A stretch of DNA of 64,000 nucleotides from Chitinophagaceae bacterium (GTDB lineage: Bacteria > Bacteroidota > Bacteroidia > Chitinophagales > Chitinophagaceae). Of this stretch, positions 8,755 to 17,349 are shown one piece after another (the stretch's first letter is position 1; the number at the start of each line of letters is the position of its first letter). The notes below the pieces were generated by a model that did no database searches, was not told the DNA's origin, and was given only the letters and a program-made list of their open reading frames with translations. Where the stretch lies: positions 186,001 through 250,000 of the forward strand of contig JAHBTR010000002.1 of the NCBI GenBank assembly GCA_019638475.1, written 5' to 3'. The translations under genes and the position numbers were made by a program.

Positions 8755-8864
8755 TGCATAACAAAAATGTGACAATTTTTCTCTCCGAGTTATTTCCCCT
8801 TCTTTGAAGGGGATAAGGGTAGTTCAATGAAAATCTGAAACCAAAGTGAAAAAAATGTTATGCA
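8755..8864. repeat. Small intergenic element with inverted ends
   Basis: TGCATAACA at 8755-8763 and TGTTATGCA at 8856-8864 are a perfect 9-bp inverted pair bounding about 110 bases. Inside lies a perfect 7-bp hairpin CCCCTTC-TTT-GAAGGGG (8796-8812). There is no ORF. It may be a remnant of a palindromic repeat; the CCCCTTCTTTG wording recurs at 51156-51166. Confidence 0.4.
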
Positions 8865-8901
8865 CCCTATAAAATAAACCTGCACTTATATTGGCTTTTA
8901 T

Positions 8902-10215
8902 ATGTTTTCTTTGCAAGAGAAATATATTATCAACCATTTGAAAATTCTATATAACATATTTATTAAGCTATACCCTTTAGTAGCAAAACTGATTAGCCAT
9001 AAAAATGCAAAAGCCAAATTATGGATAGAAGGAAGAAAAAATATTTTTACAGAAATTCAACAAGCCTTAAAAGAAAATAAGCAAAATATTGTATGGATGC
9101 ACTGCTCCAGTTTAGGAGAGTTTGAACAAGGCAGACCAGTATTAGAAAAATTAAAACTCTTATATCCCAATTATACATTTTTGCTTACATTTTTTTCTCC
9201 ATCAGGCTACGAAGCACAAAAAAAATACCCACATGCAGATTGGATTTTTTATATGCCAATGGATTCTGCTCATAATGCCAAAAAATTTCTTGATATAATA
9301 AATCCTGTGCTGGTTTTGTTTGTAAAATATGAGTACTGGTATTATTATCTAACAGAACTCAATAAAAGAAAAATTCCTTTATTACTAATTTCTGGAATTA
9401 TTAGAAAAGAACAACCATTTTTTAAATGGTATGGTGGTTTGTATAGAAAAATGCTTCAATGCTTTACACACATTTTTGTACAAGATAAAAATTGTGTTGA
9501 ATTATTACAACAAATAGGCTATACAAAAAATATTTCTATCGGTGGAGATACAAGATTTGACAGAGTACTTGAAATAGCTGATAAATTTGAACCAATAGAA
9601 TTAGTAGAAAAATTTATTGGTCATAATAAAGTAATTGTAGCAGGAAGCACATGGACAGATGATGATGAAGTAATGGCACATTATGCAAACACACATACTG
9701 AGGTAAAGTTTATCATTGCACCACATGAAATAGAAAAAGAAAGATTAAATGAGTGTTTAATGTTTTATAAAAATGCTATTCTTTTTTCTGACTTACAAAA
9801 CTCTCTAACCGACATTACTACTACAAAATCTGCATTACAAAACCCCAATGTTTTAATTATAGATAATATTGGTATGTTAAGCAGATTGTATCAATATGCT
9901 ACTATTTGTTATGTAGGAGGGGGGTTTGGAGATGATGGTGTACACAATGTTTTAGAAGCAGCTGTATTTAAAAAACCTGTAATTTTTGGACCAGAGTTTT
10001 CAAAATATAGAGAAGCAGTAGAATTGAATGATGCAAAAGGAAGTTGTAGTGTTCACTCTGCTTTAGAGTTAGAAAAAATACTCAACCAATTATTTGAAGA
10101 TGAAATACTTTATACAACCACTGCTACCAATGCAGCAAATTATGTAGTATCTAAAAGTGGTGCTACAGCAACAGTAATTGAATATATTTATGAAAAACGC
10201 CTCTTAACTAATTGA
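8902..10215 (+). CDS. waaA: 3-deoxy-D-manno-octulosonic acid (Kdo) transferase
   Basis: The 437-residue protein matches WaaA/KdtA: a membrane-proximal start (LYNIFIKLYPLVAKL), then AKLWIEGRKN, the acceptor-side block WMHCSSLGEFEQGRPVLE, and the GT-B nucleotide-sugar half with AGSTWTDDDE, APHEIE and GGGFGDDGVHNVLEAAVFKKPVIFGP. It attaches Kdo from CMP-Kdo to the lipid A precursor at the inner membrane. The first 12 residues are extra relative to the family; a TTG at 8938 would give the more usual start. The 3' end overlaps the convergent gene at 10188 by 28 nt. Confidence 0.93.
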   Translation: MFSLQEKYIINHLKILYNIFIKLYPLVAKLISHKNAKAKLWIEGRKNIFTEIQQALKENKQNIVWMHCSSLGEFEQGRPVLEKLKLLYPNYTFLLTFFSPSGYEAQKKYPHADWIFYMPMDSAHNAKKFLDIINPVLVLFVKYEYWYYYLTELNKRKIPLLLISGIIRKEQPFFKWYGGLYRKMLQCFTHIFVQDKNCVELLQQIGYTKNISIGGDTRFDRVLEIADKFEPIELVEKFIGHNKVIVAGSTWTDDDEVMAHYANTHTEVKFIIAPHEIEKERLNECLMFYKNAILFSDLQNSLTDITTTKSALQNPNVLIIDNIGMLSRLYQYATICYVGGGFGDDGVHNVLEAAVFKKPVIFGPEFSKYREAVELNDAKGSCSVHSALELEKILNQLFEDEILYTTTATNAANYVVSKSGATATVIEYIYEKRLLTN

Positions 10216-10871
10216 TTAAAATTTTGTACAGTTTCACTTACTTCTTCCCATCCTAATTTTATTTTTAATTCTCGCTGAATCCAATATTCAGCTTCAGGAT
10301 AAATGCTAAAACCATTGATGGTTTTAATACTTCTTTCATACATATCTTCATCGCCTCTAAAAAGTTCATTAATAAAAACATATCTGTCATTAATACCTAT
10401 TGCTTTCTTCAAATCCTTTACAGGGCTACCTTTTAGCTTAGAAGCAATTTCTGTTTTTTCTTCTTTCAAAGCATTGTTTAAACTGGCATCATTTTCAGAA
10501 GCAAACATATCTTTTAATTCGTACACTTCTTTTTTATTGTTAGGCTTACTCACTATCTCTTCCTGATGTGCTAAAGTTGGAATTGCAGTCAAAGCAGTAT
10601 CAAATAACCAGCCTGATTGTTCTTCTTTTTTACTCTTAGTATTTGCCATTGAAGAAGAAGGTTTTTCTTTTTGCTCTTCTTTTTCTTCTGTATTTGCAAC
10701 AAAGACTGATGCAATAGGCATTGTTACAGCAATTTTTCCACTTTTTAATACAGGCTCATGTTGTTGTAATTCTGCTACAAGCATTTGTGCAGTAAGTAAT
10801 AATTTATCTGCATCTTGTTGTAGTTCAAGTTGTTCTTTTAATTTGTTAATAAGTGTGCCCACTCTTTCCAT
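10188..10871 (-). CDS. Conserved hypothetical protein of Bacteroidota
   Basis: No function is known to me. The 227-residue protein has an N-terminal helix ([35 protein letters not shown]), a low-complexity charged linker (about residues 60-140, rich in Glu, Lys and Ser), and a conserved C-terminal block [33 protein letters not shown] plus [16 protein letters not shown]. The same C-terminal block is common in Bacteroidota, which argues that the ORF is real. No signal peptide or membrane segment is seen, so it is probably cytoplasmic. It is divergent from thymidine kinase. Confidence 0.75.
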   Translation of the reverse strand: MERVGTLINKLKEQLELQQDADKLLLTAQMLVAELQQHEPVLKSGKIAVTMPIASVFVANTEEKEEQKEKPSSSMANTKSKKEEQSGWLFDTALTAIPTLAHQEEIVSKPNNKKEVYELKDMFASENDASLNNALKEEKTEIASKLKGSPVKDLKKAIGINDRYVFINELFRGDEDMYERSIKTINGFSIYPEAEYWIQRELKIKLGWEEVSETVQNFNQLVKRRFS

Positions 10872-10960
10872 GGGATGTTATACATTTGAAGATTAAAAAT
10901 AATGTTTTTTCAGGCATTAAAGTTAATAACCTTTTCTTTACAAAACCAAAGTTTAACGCA

Positions 10961-11524
10961 ATGTTTATTGAACCAAATATTAGTGGCGAACGCCGAGGAT
11001 GGATTGAAGTAATTTGTGGCAGCATGTTTAGTGGTAAAACAGAAGAATTAATAAGACGACTAAAACGTGCTAAAATAGCTAATTTAAAAGTAGAAATTTT
11101 TAAACCAGGTATTGATGTTAGGTATGATGAAACTAAAGTTGTAAGCCACGATGCCAATGCTATTCAAAGTACTCCAGTAGATAATTCTCAGAAAATATTA
11201 TTGCTATCGCAAGATGTAGATGTAGTAGGTATTGATGAAGCACAATTTTTTGACAATGAAATAGCCCATGTTTGCGAAACACTTGCTACAAAAGGCATTC
11301 GTGTTATTGTAGCAGGATTAGATATGGATTACTTAGGAAAACCTTTTGGGCAAATGCCTAACTTATTAGCCATAGCAGATTACATAACCAAACTACATGC
11401 TATATGTGTACAGTGTGGCAATATTGCCAATATATCTTTCAGAAAAACAGCACAAGAAGGGCAAGTTGTATTGGGCGAAAAAGATATATATGAGCCAAGA
11501 TGTAGAAGTTGTTATAACAAATAA
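10961..11524 (+). CDS. tdk: Thymidine kinase
   Basis: The start is placed at the ATG at 10961 ([17 protein letters not shown]); an upstream in-frame start would add 36 residues unlike the family. The 187-residue protein shows the P-loop GSMFSGKT (residues 20-27), the DEAQFFD motif, the thymidine-site segment [18 protein letters not shown], and two zinc-ribbon cysteine pairs (CVQC and CRSC) near the end. It phosphorylates thymidine to dTMP in nucleoside salvage. Type II Tdk is usually a homotetramer with feedback inhibition by dTTP. Confidence 0.96.
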   Translation: MFIEPNISGERRGWIEVICGSMFSGKTEELIRRLKRAKIANLKVEIFKPGIDVRYDETKVVSHDANAIQSTPVDNSQKILLLSQDVDVVGIDEAQFFDNEIAHVCETLATKGIRVIVAGLDMDYLGKPFGQMPNLLAIADYITKLHAICVQCGNIANISFRKTAQEGQVVLGEKDIYEPRCRSCYNK

Positions 11525-11541
11525 TTTGGCAAAAAATAAAA

Positions 11542-12198
11542 ATGAATTACAAACAAATTTTAACGCTTGTAAAAAAAGATATATTGCTTGAGTTAAGGCA
11601 ACAATATACATTTTATGGAATTTTATTGTATGTAGCAAGTACCATTTTTGTTATCTATTTATCTATGGGGCAACCAGAAGAGCAAGTTTGGAATGGATTG
11701 TTTTGGGTAGTACAATTATTTATTTGCATTAATGCCGTAGCCAAAAGTTTTTTAGCAGAAAGCAAAGGCAGAATGTTGTATTTCTACACTATTGCAGGGG
11801 CTAAAGATTTTATTATCAGCAAACTTATTTTTAATGTGCTGCTAATGTTGTTGATGAGCCTTATTAGCTTATTACTTTTTACTTTATTGTTAAGTAACCC
11901 ACTACACAATGCATTATTATTTATTGGTATTACTTGTTTAGGAGGTGTCAGTATAAGCCTTGTATTTACTTTTTTGGCTGCTATTGCTGCTAAGGCACAA
12001 CAACAAGCAGCATTAATGGCTATATTGGGTTTCCCATTAATTATTCCTCAACTATTATTATTAATGAAAATTACAACACCTGCATTTGCACAAGTAATTC
12101 AAGAAAGTTGGTGGCAAATGACTTTTTTGCTTGTCGCATTAGATGTTATGATTGTAATGTTAGCGGTTATTTTATTTCCTTTTTTATGGAAAGATTAA
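11542..12198 (+). CDS. ccmB: Heme exporter / cytochrome c maturation protein CcmB
   Basis: The 218-residue integral membrane protein has about six helices and the CcmB marks: KKDILLELRQQYTFYGILLY at the start and the central block FIIGKLIF-like (here FIISKLIFNVLL) after AESKGRMLYFYT. CcmB is the membrane subunit of the CcmABC system that supplies heme for c-type cytochrome assembly. No ccmA or ccmC is in this window. It lies 17 bases behind tdk, and a strong bidirectional terminator follows. The c-type diheme MbnH encoded at 22.6 kb is a possible client. Confidence 0.88.
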   Translation: MNYKQILTLVKKDILLELRQQYTFYGILLYVASTIFVIYLSMGQPEEQVWNGLFWVVQLFICINAVAKSFLAESKGRMLYFYTIAGAKDFIISKLIFNVLLMLLMSLISLLLFTLLLSNPLHNALLFIGITCLGGVSISLVFTFLAAIAAKAQQQAALMAILGFPLIIPQLLLLMKITTPAFAQVIQESWWQMTFLLVALDVMIVMLAVILFPFLWKD

Positions 12199-12231
12199 AA
12201 GAAATTTGCTAACTTTTGAAAGTTAAACAAA

Positions 12232-12263
12232 AAAAGCAGAAGATATTTTCTTCTGCTTTTTTT
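12232..12263. terminator. Bidirectional terminator between ccmB and the tRNA pair
   Basis: AAAGCAGAAGA and TCTTCTGCTTT pair perfectly around a short loop, with T after the stem on the plus strand and A before it (T on the minus strand). It can end both ccmB and the minus-strand tRNA unit. Confidence 0.8.
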
Positions 12264-12264
12264 G

Positions 12265-12350
12265 TACCCCAGGCGGGACTTGAACCCGCACGGACATTGC
12301 TGCCCACAGGATTTTAAGTCCTGCGTGTCTACCAATTCCACCACCAGGGT
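12265..12350 (-). tRNA. tRNA-Leu (anticodon TAA)
   Basis: The minus strand folds as a type II tRNA: acceptor ACCCTGG pairs with CTGGGGT plus discriminator A, D-arm GTGG AATTGGTAGACAC, anticodon loop CTTAAAA, long variable arm, and T-arm GCGGG TTCAAGT CCCGC. CCA is not encoded. It reads UUA. It is the second gene of a unit that starts with tRNA-Gly. Confidence 0.96.
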
Positions 12351-12394
12351 ATTGGGGTTAATAAAAAATCTCAACAAAAAGTTGGAATTTTTAG

Positions 12395-12467
12395 AGCGGA
12401 AGACCAGGCTCGAACTGGCCACCCCAACCTTGGCAAGGTTGTGCTCTACCAAATGAGCTACTTCCGC
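12395..12467 (-). tRNA. tRNA-Gly (anticodon GCC)
   Basis: Acceptor GCGGAAG pairs with CTTCCGC, discriminator T. D-arm GCTC..GAGC, anticodon stem CAACC/GGTTG around loop TTGCCAA, and T-arm GCCAG TTCGAGC CTGGT are complete. CCA is not encoded. It reads GGC and GGU. A good promoter lies 28-57 bases upstream. Confidence 0.96.
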
Positions 12468-12494
12468 TTAGTGTATAAGAACTTATTGGGGGTG

Positions 12495-12524
12495 CAAAAA
12501 TATAGAACCAAAATTCCCCACAAA
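12495..12524 (-). promoter_or_regulatory. Promoter of the tRNA-Gly / tRNA-Leu unit
   Basis: On the minus strand TTTG (12524-12521) is followed after 18 nt by TATTTTTG (12502-12495), matching TAnnTTTG. Transcription would start near 12489, 22 bases before tRNA-Gly. Confidence 0.65.
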
Positions 12525-12538
12525 ATTTTTTTAGAAAT

Positions 12539-12751
12539 TTATTTATATTCTGGTGTGTATTTAGTGCTGCCTTGTATTTCAATATCAGGCTTTCCTTTAT
12601 AACGACTTTTGTACAAACGATAGCAGCCAGCTAACATATAAGCTGCCATACTAAAGAATAGTAGGTAAAATAAAAATCTTGATGAAGTTACCCAGCTTTT
12701 AGTAAAGTCTTTATTGCTATTATCTTCTACATGTTGGTTGTGATGTGCCAT
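12539..12751 (-). CDS. Small single-span membrane protein
   Basis: The 70-residue product has a polar N-terminus (MAHHNQHVEDNSNKDFTKSW), one hydrophobic span (FLFYLLFFSMAAYMLAGCY, about residues 27-45) and a basic tail (RLYKSRYKGKPD). I do not recognise a function. A -7 box TATTTTTG lies 20 bases upstream on the same strand, which supports expression. It is independent of the tRNA genes downstream. Confidence 0.6.
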   Translation of the reverse strand: MAHHNQHVEDNSNKDFTKSWVTSSRFLFYLLFFSMAAYMLAGCYRLYKSRYKGKPDIEIQGSTKYTPEYK

Positions 12752-12770
12752 AATTCGTGTTTAACGTATG

Positions 12771-12778
12771 CAAAAATA
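12771..12778 (-). promoter_or_regulatory. -7 box for the 70-residue membrane protein
   Basis: The minus strand reads TATTTTTG, matching TAnnTTTG, with the expected start of transcription near 12765 and a leader of about 13 nt. No upstream TTTG was found. Confidence 0.45.
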
Positions 12779-12837
12779 AGGATGTAAAATGAAAATTACA
12801 ATGGCTTTATTAATTTATAAATATTTTTTTTAAATCA

Positions 12838-14511
12838 TTACTTTTTTACTCTTTCATTTATATCTAAATGGTGTTTTTTAGCTGTTTGTTGTGCTAAGTC
12901 ATAACCTGCATCTGCATGTCTTATAACGCCCATACCTGGGTCATTTCTTAAAACCCTGCTAAGGCGTTGTGCAGCATCTTCTGTACCATCTGCTACTATA
13001 ACCATACCAGCATGAATGCTATAACCCATACCTACACCACCACCATGATGTAGGCTTACCCAACTTGCTCCACCTGCTGTATTTACCAAAGCATTTAGTA
13101 TGGGCCAATCTGCTACTGCATCACTTCCATCAAGCATGGCTTCTGTTTCTCTATTAGGGCTTGCTACACTTCCTGTATCTAAATGGTCTCTACCAATAAC
13201 AATAGGTGCTTTTACTTTTCCTTCTTTTACTAATTGGTTAAATGCTAAACCTGCTTTTTCTCTTTCTCCTTGTCCTAACCAACAAATACGAGCTGGTAAT
13301 CCTTGAAAAGCAATTTTTTCTTTTGCCATTTTCATCCATCTTATCATTCCTTTGTTTTCTGGAAACATTTGCATAATTAATGCATCTGTTACTGCAATAT
13401 CGTTAGGGTCGCCACTTAAAGCAGCCCAACGAAATGGTCCTTTCCCTTCACAAAATAAGGGACGTATATATGCTGGTACAAAACCTGGAAAATCAAAAGC
13501 ATTTTCTAATCCTTTTTCTTTTGCTCTTGCTCTTATGTTATTACCATAGTCAAAAGTAATGGCTCCTTTTGCTTGTAGTTGCAACATTAATTGTACATGA
13601 AGAAACATACTTTCATAACTTAACTTAATATATTCATCAGGATTTTTTTCTCTTAATTCATTGGCTTGTTCATTGGTTAATGTGTGAGGTACATAGCCAA
13701 TTAAAGGGTCATGTGCAGATGTTTGGTCTGTTAAGGTTTCAGGAATAATATTTCTCTCCAATAATCTATTTAACAAATGAACAGCATTGCACAGCACTCC
13801 AATACTTTTTGCTACACCTTGTTGTTTATATTGCAATGCAGCATCTATGGCTTTATCAATATCAGTATATTTTTCATCTAAATATTTTGTTTCTATTCTT
13901 TTATCAATACGCCATTCTTCTACTTCTGCTATTAATGCTACACCTTCATTCATTGTAATAGATAAAGGTTGTGCACCACCCATACCTCCTAAACCAGCAG
14001 TTACATTTAATGTGCCTTTTAAAGTACCTTTAAAATGTTTGTCAGCAGCAGCTGAGTATGTTTCATAAGTGCCTTGTACAATACCTTGACTACCTATGTA
14101 AATCCAACTTCCTGCAGTCATTTGTCCATACATCATTAAACCTTTTTGTTCTAATTCTGTAAAGTGTTGCCAATTAGCCCAATTAGGTACTAATTGAGAA
14201 TTGCTTAATAAAATACGAGGGGCATCTTTATGTGTTTTAAGTATGGCTACTGGCTTACCACTTTGAATTAATAAACTTTCATCATTTTCTAAAATTTTTA
14301 ATGCAGCAATAATATTATCTAAGGCTTCAAAATTTCTTGCAGCTTTTCCTCTACCACCATACACAATTAAGTCATCTGGTCTTTCTGCTACTTCTGGATT
14401 AAGGTTATTGAGCAACATTCTTAATGCTGCTTCTTGAATCCATCCTTTACAATGTAATGTATTGCCAGTTGGTGTTTTATATTTTACTGCATCATAATGT
14501 TTATTAGTCAT
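12838..14511 (-). CDS. hutU: Urocanate hydratase
   Basis: The 557-residue protein is full length for HutU. Recognisable blocks include the start [21 protein letters not shown], the NAD-contact segment [14 protein letters not shown], the active-site region [12 protein letters not shown] with its cysteine, and the C-terminal [17 protein letters not shown]. It uses tightly bound NAD to convert urocanate into imidazolonepropionate, the second step of histidine degradation. The other hut genes (hutH, hutI, ftcD) are not adjacent, so the gene is a lone member here. Confidence 0.97.
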   Translation of the reverse strand: MTNKHYDAVKYKTPTGNTLHCKGWIQEAALRMLLNNLNPEVAERPDDLIVYGGRGKAARNFEALDNIIAALKILENDESLLIQSGKPVAILKTHKDAPRILLSNSQLVPNWANWQHFTELEQKGLMMYGQMTAGSWIYIGSQGIVQGTYETYSAAADKHFKGTLKGTLNVTAGLGGMGGAQPLSITMNEGVALIAEVEEWRIDKRIETKYLDEKYTDIDKAIDAALQYKQQGVAKSIGVLCNAVHLLNRLLERNIIPETLTDQTSAHDPLIGYVPHTLTNEQANELREKNPDEYIKLSYESMFLHVQLMLQLQAKGAITFDYGNNIRARAKEKGLENAFDFPGFVPAYIRPLFCEGKGPFRWAALSGDPNDIAVTDALIMQMFPENKGMIRWMKMAKEKIAFQGLPARICWLGQGEREKAGLAFNQLVKEGKVKAPIVIGRDHLDTGSVASPNRETEAMLDGSDAVADWPILNALVNTAGGASWVSLHHGGGVGMGYSIHAGMVIVADGTEDAAQRLSRVLRNDPGMGVIRHADAGYDLAQQTAKKHHLDINERVKK

Positions 14512-14581
14512 AACAATCTCATTTTATTAAGCAAAGAAAAGCAATTAATAAGAAATAGTTTTAAAAAAAACATTATAAAAG

Positions 14582-15010
14582 CTAATGATAAGAAGGAATA
14601 TCTTCTAATGACTTCTGTGTTTTGGTTTCAAAAGCAAAAGTTATATTGCCATTGGTAATAATTAATATTTCTACTGCTAATGATTGATTATAAGTAAGTA
14701 TTTGTTGTATTGTTTTTTCAGAAAGTGGTACATCCATTTCTTTACACTCAACAATAATATATGGTACAGCTTGTTTGAAAATAATAATATCGCACCTTTT
14801 TTTTATATCGGCTATTTTAATTTCTTTTTCTACAGCTATAAGTGAAGATGGATAATGCTTTTGTTGAATTAAATATTGCAAAAAATTTTGTCTTACCCAT
14901 TCTTCTGGTGTAAGGCGAACCCATTGCTTTCTTATTTCATCAAAAATAAATTCTTTACCTGCTTCTTCCTTTACCCTAAAGTTATATTTTGGATAATTTA
15001 TACTAATCAT
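14582..15010 (-). CDS. Type I restriction enzyme R-subunit N-terminal-like protein
   Basis: The 142-residue protein corresponds to the stand-alone HSDR_N-type nuclease domain that is common in Bacteroidota. The PD-(D/E)xK pattern can be followed: an early E in VEKEIKIADIKKRCDIIIF with the catalytic D, then YIIVECKEMD as the ExK part (about residues 84-93). There is no helicase part and no methylase or specificity subunit nearby, so it is not a restriction system. Its real substrate is unknown. A -7 box lies upstream at 15057. Confidence 0.8.
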   Translation of the reverse strand: MISINYPKYNFRVKEEAGKEFIFDEIRKQWVRLTPEEWVRQNFLQYLIQQKHYPSSLIAVEKEIKIADIKKRCDIIIFKQAVPYIIVECKEMDVPLSEKTIQQILTYNQSLAVEILIITNGNITFAFETKTQKSLEDIPSYH

Positions 15011-15056
15011 ATACTGAAACTAACTAATTGTTGCTTACTTTTACAAATACTATACT

Positions 15057-15064
15057 CAAATATA
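15057..15064 (-). promoter_or_regulatory. -7 box for the HSDR_N-like gene
   Basis: The minus strand reads TATATTTG. Transcription would start near 15051, about 40 bases upstream of the ATG. The site also lies in a small palindromic stretch (ACTATACT..TATAGTATAG), which could bind a regulator. Confidence 0.4.
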
Positions 15065-15123
15065 GTATAGCTTTTTTCTAAATAAAGAGAAAATTACTTT
15101 ATTGATTATTAAAAAAACATAAG

Positions 15124-15894
15124 ATGAAAACTAAAAAGGAAATTATTAATAACTGGCTACCAAGATATACTGGTGAACAACTTAAAAATTTTGGAGACTA
15201 TATTTTGCTCACAAATTTTGGAAATTATGTAGAGCTTTTTGCAAAATGGCATAAAGTAAAAGTTATAGGGCATGATAAACCTTTTCAATGTGCTACTGCC
15301 GATAATATTACTATTATAAATTTTGGTATGGGAAGTCCAAGTGCTGCTACTGTTATGGATTTGCTGGGAGCTATTAATCCAAAAGCTGTTTTGTTTTTAG
15401 GTAAATGTGGAGGATTGAAAAAAAGAAATAAAATTGGTGATTTAATATTGCCTATTGCAGCATTAAGAGGTGAAGGAACATCTAACGATTATTTTCCTCC
15501 AGAAGTTCCTGCACTACCTGCCTTTGCTTTGCAAAAAGCTATATCAACTACCATTCGTGATTATAAAACAAACTATTGGACAGGCACTGTTTATACAACC
15601 AATAGAAGAGTTTGGGAGCATGATGAAGCATTTAAAGCATATTTAACAAAAATTAGGGCTTATGCAATAGACATGGAAACTGCTACTATTTTTACTGTGG
15701 GTTTTTATAATCAAATTCCTACTGGGGCTTTATTATTAGTAAGTGATAGTCCTATGGTACCAGAAGGTGTAAAAACAGCAGCAAGCGATAAAAAAGTAAC
15801 TAATATGTATGTAGAAAGGCATTTAAGAATTGGTATTTCATCGTTAGAACAACTAATAAATAAGGGTCTTACAGTAAGACACCTTAAATTTTAG
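15124..15894 (+). CDS. amn: AMP nucleosidase
   Basis: The 256-residue protein is the short Bacteroidota type of AMP nucleosidase in the purine nucleoside phosphorylase superfamily. Visible parts are IINFGMGSPSAATVMDLL, FLGKCGGLKKRNKIGDLILPIAALRGEGTS, the base-binding segment YAIDMETATIF and LLLVSDSPMVPEG with the catalytic Asp. It hydrolyses AMP to adenine and ribose 5-phosphate and so controls AMP levels. It lacks the extra N-terminal regulatory domain of the E. coli enzyme. It is divergent from the HSDR_N-like gene. Confidence 0.9.
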   Translation: MKTKKEIINNWLPRYTGEQLKNFGDYILLTNFGNYVELFAKWHKVKVIGHDKPFQCATADNITIINFGMGSPSAATVMDLLGAINPKAVLFLGKCGGLKKRNKIGDLILPIAALRGEGTSNDYFPPEVPALPAFALQKAISTTIRDYKTNYWTGTVYTTNRRVWEHDEAFKAYLTKIRAYAIDMETATIFTVGFYNQIPTGALLLVSDSPMVPEGVKTAASDKKVTNMYVERHLRIGISSLEQLINKGLTVRHLKF

Positions 15895-15948
15895 GCGGAA
15901 TTACCTGTTTTTTTAGCAATCAGTTTATAGGAATTAGTTGTTTTCCCT

Positions 15949-15956
15949 TACTTTTG
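15949..15956 (+). promoter_or_regulatory. rplY -7 box
   Basis: TACTTTTG matches TAnnTTTG. The predicted transcription start is near 15962, giving a leader of 17 nt before the rplY ATG. Confidence 0.55.
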
Positions 15957-15978
15957 CCGTCCTAAAAAATAAATAATA

Positions 15979-16569
15979 ATGAAAACAGTTACAATCGAAG
16001 GACAACTGAGGACCGAATTTGGCAAAAAAGCTGCCCGTCAAATACGCTCTCAAGAACAAGTGCCTGCTGTAATTTACGGGGGTGCCGAAGAAGTTAATTT
16101 TACAGCTTCTTCAAAAAGTTTTAAACCATTAGTTTATACTGCAGAATTTCAATTAGCAGATATAAAAGTTGGCGATAAAACGTATAAATGTATTTTGAAA
16201 GATTTACAATTTGACAAAGTTACTGATGCTTTAATACATGTAGATTTGTTAGAATTAGTAGATAATAAAAAAGTAATTGCCAATCTTCCTTTAAAATATG
16301 TAGGAACTTCAATTGGTGTAAAAGATGGTGGTAAGTTAGTTTTAAAAATGAAATCAGTAAAAGTTAAAACTTATCCTAAACATTTAAAAGAAAATTTAGA
16401 AGTAGATATTACTAACTTAAATATTAATGAAAATTTGAGAGTAGAAGATATTAAGGCAGATAATATTGAAATTATGAACTCTCCTCGTATTCCTATTGCT
16501 TCAGTAGTAATGACTCGTCAGTTAAAACAAGAGGAAGCTGCTGCAAGTAAAGACGAAAAGAAAAAATAA
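15979..16569 (+). CDS. rplY: 50S ribosomal protein L25 (long, Ctc-type)
   Basis: The 196-residue protein has the L25 domain (about residues 1-90: GQLRTEFGKKAARQIRSQEQVPAVIYGG) that binds 5S rRNA, followed by the TL5/Ctc-type C-terminal domain (VIANLPLKYVGTSIGVKDGGKLVLKMKSVKVKTYPKHL). It ends with a charged tail. It is part of the large-subunit 5S RNA site. It is a single-gene unit with its own -7 box and a clean terminator. Confidence 0.95.
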   Translation: MKTVTIEGQLRTEFGKKAARQIRSQEQVPAVIYGGAEEVNFTASSKSFKPLVYTAEFQLADIKVGDKTYKCILKDLQFDKVTDALIHVDLLELVDNKKVIANLPLKYVGTSIGVKDGGKLVLKMKSVKVKTYPKHLKENLEVDITNLNINENLRVEDIKADNIEIMNSPRIPIASVVMTRQLKQEEAAASKDEKKK

Positions 16570-16590
16570 TTTTCACTTAAATAATACTTT

Positions 16591-16620
16591 AAAACCTCTC
16601 TACTTTGAGAGGTTTTTTTT
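16591..16620 (+). terminator. Intrinsic terminator of rplY
   Basis: AAAACCTCTC and GAGAGGTTTT pair perfectly around a TACTTT loop and run into a T tract. Confidence 0.85.
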
Positions 16621-16645
16621 ATATTTCCATTTCAATAAATTAATT

Positions 16646-17344
16646 ATGCAAAAACAAAAACTTGTTGTACTCACAGGTGCTGGTATTAGTGCAGAAAGTG
16701 GATTAAAAACCTTTAGAGATAGTGATGGATTATGGGAAAATTATAATGTATATGAAGTAGCTACACCAAGAGGTTTTGCTGCAAACCCTCAATTAGTGTT
16801 AGATTTTTATAACAAAAGAAGAAATGATGTTGCAAATGCAAAACCAAATGCTGCACACATTGGATTGGCAGAATTGGAAAATGATTTTGATGTTACCATT
16901 ATTACACAAAATATTGATGATTTGCATGAAAGAGGAGGCAGTAAAAATGTTGTTCATTTACATGGACAAATTTTTGAAATGAGGAGTATTAATAACCCTC
17001 ACAAAATTTATGCAATAAGAGGAGATATTCATGTAGGCGATTTGGCAGAAGATGGTAGCCAATTAAGACCCAATATTGTTTGGTTTGAAGAGCCTGTTCC
17101 AATGATTGAGTATGCTGCTAAAATTGTAAGCACAGCAGATATTTTTGTAGTAATTGGCACATCTTTACAAGTATATCCTGCTGCTGGATTAATAGAGTAT
17201 GCTGCTAATAATATTCCTACATTTATAGTTGATAAAAAAATACCTGATACATTGTTTATTCAAAACCTTACTGTAATAGAAAAAACAGCAGTAGAAGGAG
17301 TGAAGATTTTAAAAACTGCTTTAAAGAAAATTTTAAATCAATAA
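16646..17344 (+). CDS. NAD-dependent protein deacylase (sirtuin) without zinc cysteines
   Basis: The 232-residue protein has the Sir2 hallmarks: GAGISAESGLKTFRD (residues 11-25), TQNIDDLHERGG and the catalytic histidine in HLHGQIF, then FVVIGTSLQVYPAAGL and the C-terminal nucleotide-binding strand. It should remove acyl groups from lysines at the expense of NAD. The protein contains no cysteine at all, so the usual four-cysteine zinc ribbon is absent. Zinc-less sirtuins with the same NPHK..GD..EDGSQLRPNIVWF wording occur in Bacteroidota, so the fold is probably still stable. Substrate specificity cannot be read from the sequence. Confidence 0.9.
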   Translation: MQKQKLVVLTGAGISAESGLKTFRDSDGLWENYNVYEVATPRGFAANPQLVLDFYNKRRNDVANAKPNAAHIGLAELENDFDVTIITQNIDDLHERGGSKNVVHLHGQIFEMRSINNPHKIYAIRGDIHVGDLAEDGSQLRPNIVWFEEPVPMIEYAAKIVSTADIFVVIGTSLQVYPAAGLIEYAANNIPTFIVDKKIPDTLFIQNLTVIEKTAVEGVKILKTALKKILNQ

Positions 17345-17349
17345 GAAAA

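Noticed and set aside
10846..11157. Minus-strand ORF overlapping thymidine kinase
   Set aside because: Shadow of tdk; the kinase motifs are on the plus strand.
12195..12582. Three ORFs of 63-85 residues over the tRNA genes
   Set aside because: They are translations of tRNA and spacer DNA and have no independent support.
14582..15010. Part of a type I restriction-modification system
   Set aside because: Only a stand-alone nuclease-like domain is present; no helicase, methylase or specificity gene is near.
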